Assembly: GCA_913061415.1 (NCBI GenBank)
Contig: CAJXUD010000002.1
Location: forward strand, 248,001 to 312,000
Source of the DNA: an uncultured Oleispira sp.
GTDB lineage: Bacteria; Pseudomonadota; Gammaproteobacteria; Pseudomonadales; Oceanobacteraceae
Length of the DNA stretch: 64,000 bases
Direction of reading: 5' to 3'
Shown here: piece by piece, positions 1 to 9,526 of the stretch
How the letters are laid out: each line of letters opens with the position of its first letter
How positions within the stretch are numbered: the stretch's first letter is position 1
Notes under the pieces: model-generated
Told to the model about the DNA's origin: nothing
The model's input: only the letters and a program-made list of their open reading frames with translations
Database searches by the model: none
Made by a program: the position numbers and the translations under genes

Positions 1-263
1 CTAAAACTCAAAGCAGCCCCCAAGTACGCTAATAGACTTAGGCTAGCCGATGAGGCCTTAACAATATCCCAATTTTTCAGACTGCCTAATGACCAAAATA
101 CAATACCAACTGCTAGCAATAACAGCAGCTGAACGTGCTCCATCAACTGATTTTCATCATAAAGATACGCTTTATCGTATTGAATTACGTGAATACTAAA
201 CGCAGCCGTCAGAACGACCATCACAAAGAAGATAAGGTAACGGGAATTTAACGCAGTTTTCAT
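1..263 (-). CDS. Hypothetical membrane protein, 3' end outside window
   Basis: An open frame starts at an ATG (263-261) and runs 87 codons to the window edge without a stop. The start MKTALNSRYLIFFVMVV leads into a hydrophobic segment at residues 8-22. A second one lies at about 45-58 (VQLLLLLAVGIVFWSL) and a third begins at about 73, so it is a multi-pass inner-membrane protein. An AG-rich stretch before the ATG could serve as ribosome binding site. I do not recognise the family. It is divergent from the RND operon that starts at 654. Confidence 0.55.
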   Translation of the reverse strand, partial: MKTALNSRYLIFFVMVVLTAAFSIHVIQYDKAYLYDENQLMEHVQLLLLLAVGIVFWSLGSLKNWDIVKASSASLSLLAYLGAALSF

Positions 264-653
264 AAGAATCTCTCGCTTTCATAATTTTGCGCAGTTTAAG
301 ACCCTATAATTCACCTGATTAGTGGACAAAAATGGAACAGTCTTAGTGATATTTGAGAGATTTCTGAACAGACTACTGAATATAAGGCTTAGAGAGGATT
401 TCAGTTTATTGTTAAGTATAAAATAAACAAAATTAAGTTATTAGATAGATTGTTCCATATTTATAACCAATAGTTTGATTATATCCTCAAACTTACACTG
501 ACTGTCGGGCGAATCCTCGCCCAACTTCTATGCTTAACAGAGCACGATGCTTAGCATGCGCCTTTACTATATCACTGCATTGGAATATAGTAATAACTTG
601 ACTGCATATACTTATACCATCAATTTATATTCACGACTGAGAGAGGACTATTT
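264..653. other. 390-bp intergenic region between divergent genes
   Basis: This AT-rich stretch holds no convincing ORF. The one clear structure is a perfect 6-bp hairpin at 507-522 (GGGCGA, loop ATCC, TCGCCC). A purine-rich GAGAGAGGA at 639-647 is a good ribosome binding site for the gene at 654. Promoters for both flanking genes should lie here, but I could not place a -35/-10 pair with good spacing. Confidence 0.5.
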
Positions 654-1811
654 ATGTTAGCCAATCCACTACCGCTCATTTTTGCAGCTATGGTTTTTAG
701 CCTAACCTCTGTATCTGCTTTCTCTCTGCCTATCTCCCTACAGATGTCTAGCCCTGCTCCTAGCTCTGCGCTTAAGGTAATAACGACCCAGATCGAATCA
801 GCCCCCCATTACGTGCTGCTTGAAGCCAAATTAGAAGCGATTAAACAGAGTACGGTTTCCGCACAAACTCAAGGCATTATTGAAAGGGTAAACTTTGATA
901 TCAACGATAAAGTTGAAGCCGGACAAGTACTGATTCTCATTAATAACAGCCAACAAAAAGCCGCATTAAGCCAAGCTAAAGCAGCGCTTGCGCAAGCCAA
1001 TGCGTTAAATAGCGATACCCAAACTATTTTAAAACGTAACCGTTCATTATTGAGTAAAAAGACCTTATCTCAAGGTGAGTTTGATAGCAGCCTAGCCCGA
1101 GCAAATAGCGCCGAAGCAGCAGTGCTCGCAGCAGAAGCCTTCGTAGAACAAGCACAAGAGCAAGTAACGTATACCCGAATTACCGCACCTTACTCAGGCA
1201 TTGTTCGTCAACGCTTTGTACAGCTGGGTGAATTAGTAAACCCAGGCCAACCGGTTATGACGGGCTTTGCCCTAAAACCTTTGCGCGCTGTGGTTGATAT
1301 TCCACAAACCCTAGCCACAAAACTTTCTACCCAAAATCTTTCTACCCAGATCCCAGCGAGTAATCACGCAGTAAGCCATTCAGCCAATCCTAGCATTCAC
1401 ATTATTGCCAATGGTAAGCAATACCCTACAAGCCAGTTCACCTTATTTCCTTATGCCGATAGCCGCTACAGCAGTGTACGTGCTCGTATCGATTTACTCG
1501 ATAATGCTAACAAGACTGAAGCCTTTCAATCAGCTGGCCGTGATCATTTAATGCCCGGCAGCTGGGTCAAGGTACAAATAGCCAACGGTGAACAACGGGG
1601 TATTTATCTACCCGCTTCTGCGATTTTCCAACAAGGAGAAGTCGCGAGTCTTTTTATTCAGCACAATGATGGCTTTAAATTACGCTACGTTCGTTTAGGG
1701 CAAACTCAACCAGACGGTCGCATTCGTATCCTGTCGGGCTTAGAAGCGGGTGAAAAGGTAGCAATCGATGCCTTAGCCGCAGCGATGATCAACGCACAGG
1801 AGACCCTATAA
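654..1811 (+). CDS. RND efflux periplasmic adaptor subunit (HlyD/MFP family)
   Basis: This 385-residue protein should link an inner-membrane RND permease to an outer-membrane channel in the periplasm. A signal peptide covers about residues 1-22 (cleavage near VSAFS). A biotinyl-lipoyl-like half-motif follows (VSAQTQGIIERVNFDINDKV, about 70-90). Next comes an Ala/Gln-rich alpha-hairpin at about 100-170, then the second lipoyl half (TRITAPYSGIVRQRFVQLGE). The C-terminal beta-barrel and membrane-proximal domains end with a typical GLEAGEKVAIDAL. Its TAA stop shares one base with the ATG of the permease, so the two are translationally coupled. No outer-membrane factor is encoded next to them, so a TolC-like protein from elsewhere is probably used. 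Substrate unknown. Confidence 0.9.
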   Translation: MLANPLPLIFAAMVFSLTSVSAFSLPISLQMSSPAPSSALKVITTQIESAPHYVLLEAKLEAIKQSTVSAQTQGIIERVNFDINDKVEAGQVLILINNSQQKAALSQAKAALAQANALNSDTQTILKRNRSLLSKKTLSQGEFDSSLARANSAEAAVLAAEAFVEQAQEQVTYTRITAPYSGIVRQRFVQLGELVNPGQPVMTGFALKPLRAVVDIPQTLATKLSTQNLSTQIPASNHAVSHSANPSIHIIANGKQYPTSQFTLFPYADSRYSSVRARIDLLDNANKTEAFQSAGRDHLMPGSWVKVQIANGEQRGIYLPASAIFQQGEVASLFIQHNDGFKLRYVRLGQTQPDGRIRILSGLEAGEKVAIDALAAAMINAQETL

Positions 1812-4800
1812 TGAACCACGAGCCAAACAGCCCGTTAGGCATTTCAGGACGCTTAGCCGCTAGCTTTCAAAATTCAGCGCTCACGCCGCTACTCGCAATT
1901 GTCGCACTGCTGCTTGGTTTTTTTGCCATTGCCGTCACGCCAAAAGAAGAAGAACCCCAGATTGATGTCACCTTCGCCAATATATTCATTGCCTACCCCG
2001 GTGCCAGCGCCAAAGAAGTTGAGCAATTAATATCCATTCCAGCCCAGCAAGTATTAGCCGAGTTGGCTGGGGTTGATGATATTTTCTCGATCAGTAGCCC
2101 AGGCCAAGCGGTTTTAACCGTTGCTTTTGAAGTGGGTATTCCACGCCAAGAAGCGATCGTGAATCTTTATAATCAAATAGAATCGAATAGCGACTGGTTA
2201 CCGCAAGGTTTAAACATTCCTAAACCACTGATCAAGCCAATGGGCATTGACGACGTTCCGATTATGGCACTTACGTTATCGGCAAAACCTGATGCGAGTA
2301 ACAGTGCTAATCGCATTGGCTATGAAGACCTAACCCGCCTTGCTCATAGCTTAGAAACGGAACTTAAAACCATCCCCGGTACCCGAGATGTTTACACCCT
2401 AGGCGAACATAAGTCTGTTGTGACTGTCACCCTTGATAGCAGCCGCATGAATGGCCATGGCATTACCTTTGCCGACATTAGTCAACGCTTACAAAGTGCC
2501 AATATCGGTGGGCAGCTAACCCCCATTATCGACAATAACCAAGTCATTAAATTACGTGCTGGGGCATTTTTAAATTCTATAGACGATGTTAAAAATCTTG
2601 TTATAGCCAATAGCACCGGAGCGAGCACCAAGCTGGCTGATGACTCAAGTTTAGAACCCGGCGGATTGGTGTATTTATCAGACATTGCCACCATCACTCT
2701 GCAAGCCGATAGCCCCAGTAATTATGTATTAATTAAAACACCCGAAAATCCACAAGGCCAAGCCGCGGTAACCCTCGTCATAGCCAAGCAACCTGGCATG
2801 AACGCCGTGGATATTACCAATGCGGTCAGTGAGCAGTTATTAACCCTACAGAACAGGCTTATTCCGGATTCTGTATTAATCACCGAAACACGCAACTACG
2901 GAATTACCGCCGAAAGCAAGTCGAACAAACTGATTGGAAAACTGCTCTTTGCGACCTTAGCGGTGGTCTTATTAGTATTAGCAACAATGAGCTGGCGCGA
3001 AGCCGTGATCGTGGGTAGCGCAATTTTTATTACCTTGGCGCTAACACTTTTCGCGTCTTGGGTTTGGGGGTTCACCTTAAACAGAGTTTCGTTATTTGCC
3101 CTCATCTTCTCGATTGGCATCCTAGTCGATGACGCAATCGTTGTGGTCGAAAATATTCACCGTCATATGCAGTTAGAAAAGAATGCACTATCAGACAAAT
3201 CGAGCCTGCTTAGCCTAATACCGAAAGCCGTTGATGAAGTGGGCAGTCCTACTATTTTAGCGACCTTCACAGTTATTGCGGCCTTAATGCCAATGGCTTT
3301 TGTATCAGGACTAATGGGGCCGTACATGAGCCCGATTCCGATTAATGCCTCAACCGGCATGCTCATCTCGTTGCTTGTGGCCTTTATCATTACGCCTTGG
3401 TTAGCCTACAAATTATTGAACCGTGCTGGGGCTCATTCGAGTTCTCATAATGATACGGAGACTGCGGCTGAAGAGAATAAAACCTATCGTTTCTTTGAAC
3501 GCATCATGACCCCTTTTATTACGCATGCCAAAGCACGTCGTAATCGCATAGCCTTAATGCTAGTCACACTCAGCTTAATTTTGCTGGCCGTTTCTTTGCC
3601 TGTCATGAAGCTAGTCGTCTTAAAGATGCTGCCTTTTGATAATAAATCAGAACTGCAAATCGTTGTAGATATGCCAGAAGGCACGACGCTTGAGCACACT
3701 TTACGCGTACTGGATGAGCTTTCAGACTACGCCATCAAAATGGAAGAAGTTAAAGACATCGAAATCTATGCAGGAAGCACAGCACCGATCAATTTTAACG
3801 GCCTTGTTCGCCAATACTATTTGCGCCAAGCGCCTCACCAAGGGGACCTGCAGATCAACCTTGTCGATAAATCTCATCGTAACCGTCAAAGCCACGACAT
3901 TGCTCTTGCACTTCGAGGCCCTTTGCAAGCCATCGGCAAGCGCTTTAATGCCAACGTAAAAATCGTTGAAGTGCCTCCTGGGCCGCCCGTTATGGCCCCA
4001 ATCAGCGCAGAAGTCTATGGCTTAACCTACCCGCAACAGTTGCAAGCCAGCAAAGAAATTGAAGCTATTTTTAAACAAGCCGATGATGTAGTTGATGTTG
4101 ATACTTGGCTTGATGTGCCACAGCAACAATGGAACCTCGTGATTCAGCGTAATCGTGCAATGATGTTAGGACTTTCTGAGCAATCCATTACTCAAGCCAT
4201 TAGCGCAGCGACAAACGGCTGGGACATTAGCTATCTGCATAGCGAACAGCAAAAATATGCACTGCCCATACGCTTACGCCTAGGTCAGCAAAGCCGAGAT
4301 CAACTTGAACAATTATTGGTCTTAAAAGTGCGTAATCAAAGCGGCCACATGATCGCCTTAGGAGAAGTGGTTAACCTTGAAAAAGAAACCATCGAACAAA
4401 CGATTTACCATAAAAACCAACGCCCAGTCATGTTTGTTACGGCTGATATGGCAGGACCACTAGACAGCCCGTTATACGGTTTATTTGATATTGCCGGACG
4501 CATTAGCGATCAGCACCCAGAATGGTTACAAAAATACATCGCCCAGCCAAGCACTCCGGGCACAGCACAAGATGTTGAAATCAAATGGGATGGCGAATGG
4601 CAAATCACTTATGAAACATTCCGCGATATGGGCATTGCCTATGGAATAGGAATGATTTTAATTTACTTATTAGTCGTTGCTCAATTTCGCTCATACCTGA
4701 TTCCGTTAGTGGTTATGGCCCCTATTCCGTTAACCATCATTGGCGTCATGCCTGGCCACGTTTTGATGGATGCTCAGTTTACCGCCACGTCGATGATCGG

Positions 4801-5098
4801 CATGATTGCGCTGGCGGGAATTATTGTGCGCAATTCCATTTTATTGGTCGACTTTATTAACCAGCAACTCGCGACGGGTGTGGCACTCGAAAAAGCAGTC
4901 ATTCAATCGGCCGCCGTTCGCGCCAAGCCCATTATATTAACCGGTATTGCCGCAATGACAGGGGCCTTTTTCATCTTAGATGACCCTATATTTAACGGCC
5001 TAGCGATCTCATTAATCTTTGGTATTTTGGTATCAACATTAATGACATTAGTACTGATTCCACTGCTCTTTTTTGTTCTCAGGAGAAGTAAAGAATAA
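1811..5098 (+). CDS. RND efflux permease (AcrB/HAE-type)
   Basis: An inner-membrane proton-driven exporter of 1095 residues, the usual RND length, with twelve predicted membrane segments and two large periplasmic loops. The first membrane segment is at about 27-45. The proton-relay pair of TM4 is visible in GILVDDAIVVVENIHRH (about 434-450). The matching TM10 motif is GIIVRNSILLVDFINQ (about 1010), where Arg-Asn replaces the more common Asn-Asn. It overlaps the adaptor stop by one base (TAATG). The KEEEPQIDV start of the first periplasmic loop is typical of the HAE group found in two-gene adaptor/permease operons. Substrate cannot be inferred; there is no adjacent regulator except possibly the histidine kinase downstream. 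Confidence 0.92.
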   Translation: MNHEPNSPLGISGRLAASFQNSALTPLLAIVALLLGFFAIAVTPKEEEPQIDVTFANIFIAYPGASAKEVEQLISIPAQQVLAELAGVDDIFSISSPGQAVLTVAFEVGIPRQEAIVNLYNQIESNSDWLPQGLNIPKPLIKPMGIDDVPIMALTLSAKPDASNSANRIGYEDLTRLAHSLETELKTIPGTRDVYTLGEHKSVVTVTLDSSRMNGHGITFADISQRLQSANIGGQLTPIIDNNQVIKLRAGAFLNSIDDVKNLVIANSTGASTKLADDSSLEPGGLVYLSDIATITLQADSPSNYVLIKTPENPQGQAAVTLVIAKQPGMNAVDITNAVSEQLLTLQNRLIPDSVLITETRNYGITAESKSNKLIGKLLFATLAVVLLVLATMSWREAVIVGSAIFITLALTLFASWVWGFTLNRVSLFALIFSIGILVDDAIVVVENIHRHMQLEKNALSDKSSLLSLIPKAVDEVGSPTILATFTVIAALMPMAFVSGLMGPYMSPIPINASTGMLISLLVAFIITPWLAYKLLNRAGAHSSSHNDTETAAEENKTYRFFERIMTPFITHAKARRNRIALMLVTLSLILLAVSLPVMKLVVLKMLPFDNKSELQIVVDMPEGTTLEHTLRVLDELSDYAIKMEEVKDIEIYAGSTAPINFNGLVRQYYLRQAPHQGDLQINLVDKSHRNRQSHDIALALRGPLQAIGKRFNANVKIVEVPPGPPVMAPISAEVYGLTYPQQLQASKEIEAIFKQADDVVDVDTWLDVPQQQWNLVIQRNRAMMLGLSEQSITQAISAATNGWDISYLHSEQQKYALPIRLRLGQQSRDQLEQLLVLKVRNQSGHMIALGEVVNLEKETIEQTIYHKNQRPVMFVTADMAGPLDSPLYGLFDIAGRISDQHPEWLQKYIAQPSTPGTAQDVEIKWDGEWQITYETFRDMGIAYGIGMILIYLLVVAQFRSYLIPLVVMAPIPLTIIGVMPGHVLMDAQFTATSMIGMIALAGIIVRNSILLVDFINQQLATGVALEKAVIQSAAVRAKPIILTGIAAMTGAFFILDDPIFNGLAISLIFGILVSTLMTLVLIPLLFFVLRRSKE

Positions 5099-5120
5099 GT
5101 ATTAAATAATTAAGCCCAGC

Positions 5121-5138
5121 GTAGTAAAAATTTACTAC
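5121..5138. promoter_or_regulatory. 18-bp AT-rich palindrome before the histidine kinase
   Basis: GTAGTAAA and TTTACTAC form perfect 8-bp arms around AA, 33 bases before the kinase start. The stem has little GC and no clean T-run, so an operator is more likely than a terminator. The protein that binds it is unknown. Confidence 0.4.
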
Positions 5139-5170
5139 ACTAGATATAGTAGATTGGTTGAATTATCACG

Positions 5171-6757
5171 ATGGGCTCCATTATTTTTATTCAGAAAAAC
5201 ATCCCTATTGCCTGGCGTATCGCCAGTAGCATCGTATTAGCGTCCATAGTCATCAGTTGCTTTGCAACCGTTGCGCTTATCTATATCAATTATAAACAAG
5301 AAGAAAACCAGTTTTATAACCGAGTCCAAGAAATACAATCCAGTCACATGACCTCGCTAGCCAATGCTCTTTGGCACTTTGATAGCAAACAGATCAGTGT
5401 TCAAGGCGAAGGCATCAATAATTTGTATTACATCGGTTACGTTCGCATCTCTAGCGAAGGCACGACCCAATTCGAAACCGGAAGTATTTCTAATACCCCA
5501 GAAGATGATCACTTTGTTGTGCCCATCCAACACAGTGGCCGAGTTATCGGCCAATTAGAAATAGGATTTGCACGCGGTGAAATCCTTGAGAACATAATCA
5601 AGTCCGCCACCAAGATCATCGTAATGCAATTACTGGCAGGGTTATTAATCGCGCTATTACTGCTGTGGCGAGTTCATCGCTTAGTGACCCGACACCTGAT
5701 TGATTTAAACAAACAGCTCGGTAAAAAATACGCGCCTAAAGATCATCAGCTACTGGCCATTGACCGCGCCGATTATGACGATGAACTATCCGTATTAGTG
5801 AGTTCATTCAACCAGCTTACTAACGAACTGAATAGCGAATTAAAGAGCAAAGAGGAAGTACAGCAAGCCTTAGCCGAAACCAATAATAAACTCGAACAAC
5901 GAGTGGCAGAGCGAACTGAAAACCTACAAGAAGCCATTGATGAACTGCATCAGACCTTAGAGTATTTACGCAATACCCAAAGCCAGCTAATCGAGTCAGA
6001 AAAGTTATCTTCATTAGGCGGAATGGTCGCGGGTGTCGCCCATGAAATTAATACGCCTATCGGCCTATGTATTACAACTCACTCTTTTATTAAAGACTTA
6101 TTCAAAGATATGAATAAGCGCTTTGAAGATGGCAGTATATCGAAGAACAACTTCAGCGATTTTATGATCAGCATGGAAGAAAGTGTCGATATTTTAAGTA
6201 AAAACCTTCAGCGTGCGGCCAAGCTCGTGAAAAGCTTTAAGCATATCTCCGAAGATCAGGCGGGAGAAGCGCTTCGAAAGTTCAATCTCGAAGAATACTT
6301 ACAAGAGATTTTATCCACTCTGCACCCTAAGTTAAAAATGACTCAGCATATCGTCAATATGCGCTGCAGTGCTGATATTGAAATTAATGGCTACCCAGGC
6401 GCATTGAGCCAGGTGATTACTAATCTCATCATGAACAGCCTATTGCACGGCTTTGAAGACATGAAGGTCGGAACCATCACTATAGAAGTCGATCGACGTG
6501 GTGATAAAATTGAAATTTTATATGCCGATGATGGCAAAGGGCTCTCGAACGAAGCCAAAGCTAAAATATTTGAACCTTTTTACACCACCAAGCGCGGTTA
6601 TGGGGGCACAGGACTGGGCATGCACTTGGTTTATAATTTGATCAACCAAACACTGCAAGGCTCAATCCAACTGCAAGAAGCCTCAAAAGGCTGCGCATTC
6701 ATTATTACCATGCCAACACAGATCTCTATTCCCGAGCTAGCAACGTCTAGCCAATAG
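5171..6757 (+). CDS. Membrane sensor histidine kinase (orphan)
   Basis: A 528-residue hybrid-free histidine kinase. TM1 is at about 15-40, followed by a periplasmic sensor loop of about 100 residues (about 45-140) and TM2 at about 145-165. A HAMP-like linker and a long coiled coil (EEVQQALAETNNKLEQRVAERTENLQ) come next. The HisKA H-box is VAHEINTPIG, with the phospho-accepting His near residue 291. The HATPase domain shows an N-box (NLIMNSLLHG), a G1 box (DDGKGL) and a G2 box (GGTGLGMHLV). The coiled coil followed by HEINTPIG resembles kinases of the DctB/ZraS-like type. No response regulator is adjacent, so the partner is elsewhere. The gene lies 72 bases after the RND permease and may sense the pump's substrate, but that is only inferred. 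Confidence 0.9.
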   Translation: MGSIIFIQKNIPIAWRIASSIVLASIVISCFATVALIYINYKQEENQFYNRVQEIQSSHMTSLANALWHFDSKQISVQGEGINNLYYIGYVRISSEGTTQFETGSISNTPEDDHFVVPIQHSGRVIGQLEIGFARGEILENIIKSATKIIVMQLLAGLLIALLLLWRVHRLVTRHLIDLNKQLGKKYAPKDHQLLAIDRADYDDELSVLVSSFNQLTNELNSELKSKEEVQQALAETNNKLEQRVAERTENLQEAIDELHQTLEYLRNTQSQLIESEKLSSLGGMVAGVAHEINTPIGLCITTHSFIKDLFKDMNKRFEDGSISKNNFSDFMISMEESVDILSKNLQRAAKLVKSFKHISEDQAGEALRKFNLEEYLQEILSTLHPKLKMTQHIVNMRCSADIEINGYPGALSQVITNLIMNSLLHGFEDMKVGTITIEVDRRGDKIEILYADDGKGLSNEAKAKIFEPFYTTKRGYGGTGLGMHLVYNLINQTLQGSIQLQEASKGCAFIITMPTQISIPELATSSQ

Positions 6758-6845
6758 CTGGGCCGTTCTTCCTGCGATGAGTACAAAAGAACGAGTAAAG
6801 AAGAACGAATCACGCCCTATACAAACGTACAAACAGTGCACAAAA

Positions 6846-6883
6846 AAGCCTTTTGCTATTGCTAGCAAAAGGCTTAATTTTTT
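6846..6883. terminator. Bidirectional rho-independent terminator
   Basis: Perfect 12-bp stem AAGCCTTTTGCT (6846-6857) / AGCAAAAGGCTT (6864-6875) with a 6-base loop. A T-run follows on the plus strand (6878-6883), and an A-run precedes it, giving a T-run on the minus strand. It separates the convergent kinase and SulP genes and can serve both. Confidence 0.88.
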
Positions 6884-6934
6884 ACTTCTTCTTTCTAACT
6901 TCAGCCTCTAACGACAAGCGTCTGGCTAAAAGTA

Positions 6935-8506
6935 TTAGGCAAGATTATCAACCGCTACACGGTAGTTAGGATCTTCTAATACGTTCACATCACACAAGTC
7001 ACCGGCTTTCTTCAAAAGCTGACGACATTCTGGGCTCAGGTGACGCAAGTGAAGTTCTTTGCCTTCGGCAATATAACGTTCGGCTAAAGAATCAATCGCT
7101 TCAATCGCAGAGTGATCGGCAACACGGCTACTCTTAAACTCGACAATCACCTTATCAGGATCTGATTTAGGATCGAATAAGTCTTTAAAGTTAGCCGCAG
7201 AACCAAAGAATAATGGGCCATGAATCTCGTAGATCTTAGCGCCATCTACATCAGTCTTCGTTGTTGCATAAATATGTTTGGCATGTTCCCAAGCAAAGTT
7301 AAGCGCAGCCACAATAACACCCACAACAACCGCAATCGCTAGATCGGTGACAACAGTAACACCCGATACTAGAACGATGATAAAAGCATCACGCTTAGGA
7401 ATAGAACGCATCATACGGAAACTAGACCATTCAAACGTACCAATAACCACCATAAACATCACACCGGTTAAGGCCGCAATTGGAATTTGCTCGATTAAAG
7501 GTGACGCGAATAAGATAAAGCTTAATAAGAACAAGGCTGCAGCAATACCGGATAAACGACCACGACCACCCGAATTCACGTTAATCATCGACTGGCCAAT
7601 CATCGCACAACCACCCATGCCACCGAAGAAACCCGTCGCAACGTTAGCCGTACCTTGAGCGACACATTCTTTATTACCTTGGCCACGCGTATCCGTCATC
7701 TCATCAATAACCGTGATGGTTAACAACGATTCGATCAAACCAATCGCAGCAAGAATTACAGCAAACGGTAAGATAAATAACAAAGTATCCATTGTTAGCG
7801 GTACGTTTGGCGCAGCAAATGTCGGCAAGCCGCCCGCAATACTTGCTAGGTCGCCCACGGTCTTAGTATTAAGGTCTAGTCCGATTACAATTAAGCTAAC
7901 CACTAGAATACCGGCTAATGCAGAAGGAATCGCTTTCGTTACTTTCGGCAAGAAATGGGTAATAAACATCGTCGCAGCAATCATACTGATCATGATGTAC
8001 AACTCGTTACCCGCTAACCAGCTACCTTCCGTCCAACCCCATTTACCACCCGGAGTCGATTCTTGTAACTGAGGAATTTGCGCTAAGAAAATCACAATAG
8101 CCAAGCCATTTACGAACCCTAGCATCACAGGATACGGTACGATTCGAATGAACTTACCCAGTTTTAAGGCACCCGCACCAATTTGAATAATACCCATTAA
8201 GACCACGGTGGCGAATAAGTATTGAGGCCCCATTCCTGCACCAAAGTCACGCTCAGCTTGTGCAACCAAAGCCACCATCACAACCGCCAACGCACCAGTA
8301 GCACCTGAGATCATACCAGGACGTCCGCCCATAATGGCGGTAATTAGGCCAACCATAAAGGCAGCATAAAGACCTGTTAGCGGATGAACACCTGCCACAA
8401 AGGCAAATGCCACGGCTTCAGGAACCAAGGCAAGGGCCACAGTTAAGCCGGATAAAGTATCGTTCTTCACATTTGGCGAGAACGTTTTAATGAAATCTTG
8501 GACCAT
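6935..8506 (-). CDS. SulP family anion transporter with STAS domain
   Basis: A 523-residue inner-membrane transporter of the SLC26/SulP family. The Sulfate_transp region starts early (NDTLSGLTVALALVPEAVAFAFVAG, split here only for description). It continues through conserved GLYAAFMVGLITAIMGGRPG and GFFGGMGGCAMIGQSMIN. The C-terminal STAS domain occupies about 430-515 (VIVEFKSSRVADHSAIEAI). Members carry sulfate, bicarbonate, or dicarboxylates. The SGATGALAVV and NVNSGGRGRLSG motifs fit the marine, possibly Na+-dependent bicarbonate/sulfate group, but the substrate cannot be assigned from sequence alone. It is transcribed alone, ends at a shared terminator, and no carbonic anhydrase or sulfur-assimilation genes lie beside it. 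Confidence 0.9.
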   Translation of the reverse strand: MVQDFIKTFSPNVKNDTLSGLTVALALVPEAVAFAFVAGVHPLTGLYAAFMVGLITAIMGGRPGMISGATGALAVVMVALVAQAERDFGAGMGPQYLFATVVLMGIIQIGAGALKLGKFIRIVPYPVMLGFVNGLAIVIFLAQIPQLQESTPGGKWGWTEGSWLAGNELYIMISMIAATMFITHFLPKVTKAIPSALAGILVVSLIVIGLDLNTKTVGDLASIAGGLPTFAAPNVPLTMDTLLFILPFAVILAAIGLIESLLTITVIDEMTDTRGQGNKECVAQGTANVATGFFGGMGGCAMIGQSMINVNSGGRGRLSGIAAALFLLSFILFASPLIEQIPIAALTGVMFMVVIGTFEWSSFRMMRSIPKRDAFIIVLVSGVTVVTDLAIAVVVGVIVAALNFAWEHAKHIYATTKTDVDGAKIYEIHGPLFFGSAANFKDLFDPKSDPDKVIVEFKSSRVADHSAIEAIDSLAERYIAEGKELHLRHLSPECRQLLKKAGDLCDVNVLEDPNYRVAVDNLA

Positions 8507-8714
8507 GCGCTGCCAACCCCTAAATTTTTGAAGCGCGGATAATAACAGAATGATGATGGATTTTCAGAACTGATTTAACCCGCTAGCGTCATCAAACACT
8601 AGCGAAAGGAGATCTTAATATGACAAGTCTGTCTTAGGATAAGAGGGGTATCTTTTGCGGAGAATCTGTTGCGAATCACCTTTTGCGAAGATAATGCAGG
8701 TATTAAACCAAAGC

Positions 8715-8957
8715 CTACTGCTGAGACCAAGGACTGTTAGTTACTTCAAAGCGTGTGCTTAAATACAGCTCTTCAACCTTCGCCCGTGCCCAAGGTGTTT
8801 TACGTAAAAACTTCAAGCTGGATTTAATACTGGGATTTTCTTTAAAACACTTAATATTAATCTGGCTAGCAAGCTTAGGGTAGCCATAAAATTCAACCAA
8901 TTTGGTCACAATGGCTTCTAGCGTAAGGCCATGTAAAGGGTTATTTGCTTGAGTCAT
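8715..8957 (-). CDS. VF530 family (DUF2132) small DNA-binding-like protein
   Basis: A small basic protein of 80 residues matching the VF530/DUF2132 family in its hallmark run [20 protein letters not shown] and the following [22 protein letters not shown]. The family is a compact helical fold named from a Vibrio protein and is thought to bind nucleic acid; no reaction is known. I chose the ATG at 8957-8955 because GTGGAA sits at the right distance upstream. Start codons at 8963 and 8969 are also in frame but have no suitable binding site. It stands alone, divergent from the gene at 9041. Confidence 0.85.
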   Translation of the reverse strand: MTQANNPLHGLTLEAIVTKLVEFYGYPKLASQINIKCFKENPSIKSSLKFLRKTPWARAKVEELYLSTRFEVTNSPWSQQ

Positions 8958-9040
8958 AGTCATTTCCACAAAATTTTATGCAGTTTAACAGCCACTAAGT
9001 CGCTACAATAGGCTTTCTTACATTATTAACTTTATTCATT

Positions 9041-9514
9041 ATGCTAATGATACGTCTACTGACCTTTGCCCTATTATGCCTCAGCTTAGAAAGCCAGGCC
9101 TTCTCCAACAGCCGTTTTGGCGAAAGTGAAGAGATTCCACAGTCAATCCTCGGTGTTTCTACCTACCTAGGCCGCATTTCCAATGATGCTAACGAACAGG
9201 CCCCCTACATCGGTGCCAGCATGTACGTCTACTTCTTCAATTGGGCTATTGAAGCACGCTCGTTCAGTGCCAATACCTTCCAACGCGACAACCTTCTTCA
9301 GCCTTATGTCGGTATTGGCTTAGGGCGCTTTTTACAAATTCAGCGCAGCGCTGACTTTAGTTCAACCAACCGTGTTCGCATAGTCTCAGAAATAGCCTTC
9401 GATGAACTGGTCGACAAGCGTAACCACTGGACCTTACAAGGATTCGTTGAACAGGTTCATACCTCTGGCGATAATAAACGTCGTTATGGCTTTGCTCTGG
9501 GATATACCTTTTAA
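9041..9514 (+). CDS. Small outer-membrane beta-barrel-like protein
   Basis: A 157-residue secreted protein with a signal peptide (LLTFALLCLSLESQAFS, cleavage near residue 20) and alternating hydrophobic strands such as APYIGASMYVYFFNWAIEARSF. The C-terminus YGFALGYTF ends in Phe, the usual outer-membrane barrel assembly signal. These features suggest an 8-stranded barrel, but I do not recognise a named family. It is followed after 12 bases by the YgjP-like gene on the same strand and may be co-transcribed with it. No clear ribosome binding site was seen; the ATG at 9047 is an alternative start. Confidence 0.7.
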   Translation: MLMIRLLTFALLCLSLESQAFSNSRFGESEEIPQSILGVSTYLGRISNDANEQAPYIGASMYVYFFNWAIEARSFSANTFQRDNLLQPYVGIGLGRFLQIQRSADFSSTNRVRIVSEIAFDELVDKRNHWTLQGFVEQVHTSGDNKRRYGFALGYTF

Positions 9515-9526
9515 ATAAGTCTTTAT

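Noticed and set aside
7-523. sigma-70 promoter near 598-630 (TTGACT and TATACC)
   Set aside because: The spacing (9 bases or 20 bases) is wrong for every pair tried.
7278-8072. Two long open frames (126 and 119 codons) opposite the SulP gene
   Set aside because: They are reverse-strand shadows: low-complexity Ile/Thr/Ala/Pro composition, no binding sites, and the SulP protein opposite is clearly real.
8581-8604. CGCTAG...CTAGCG inverted repeat upstream of the SulP gene
   Set aside because: Only 6 bp arms without T-run or link to a regulator; likely chance.
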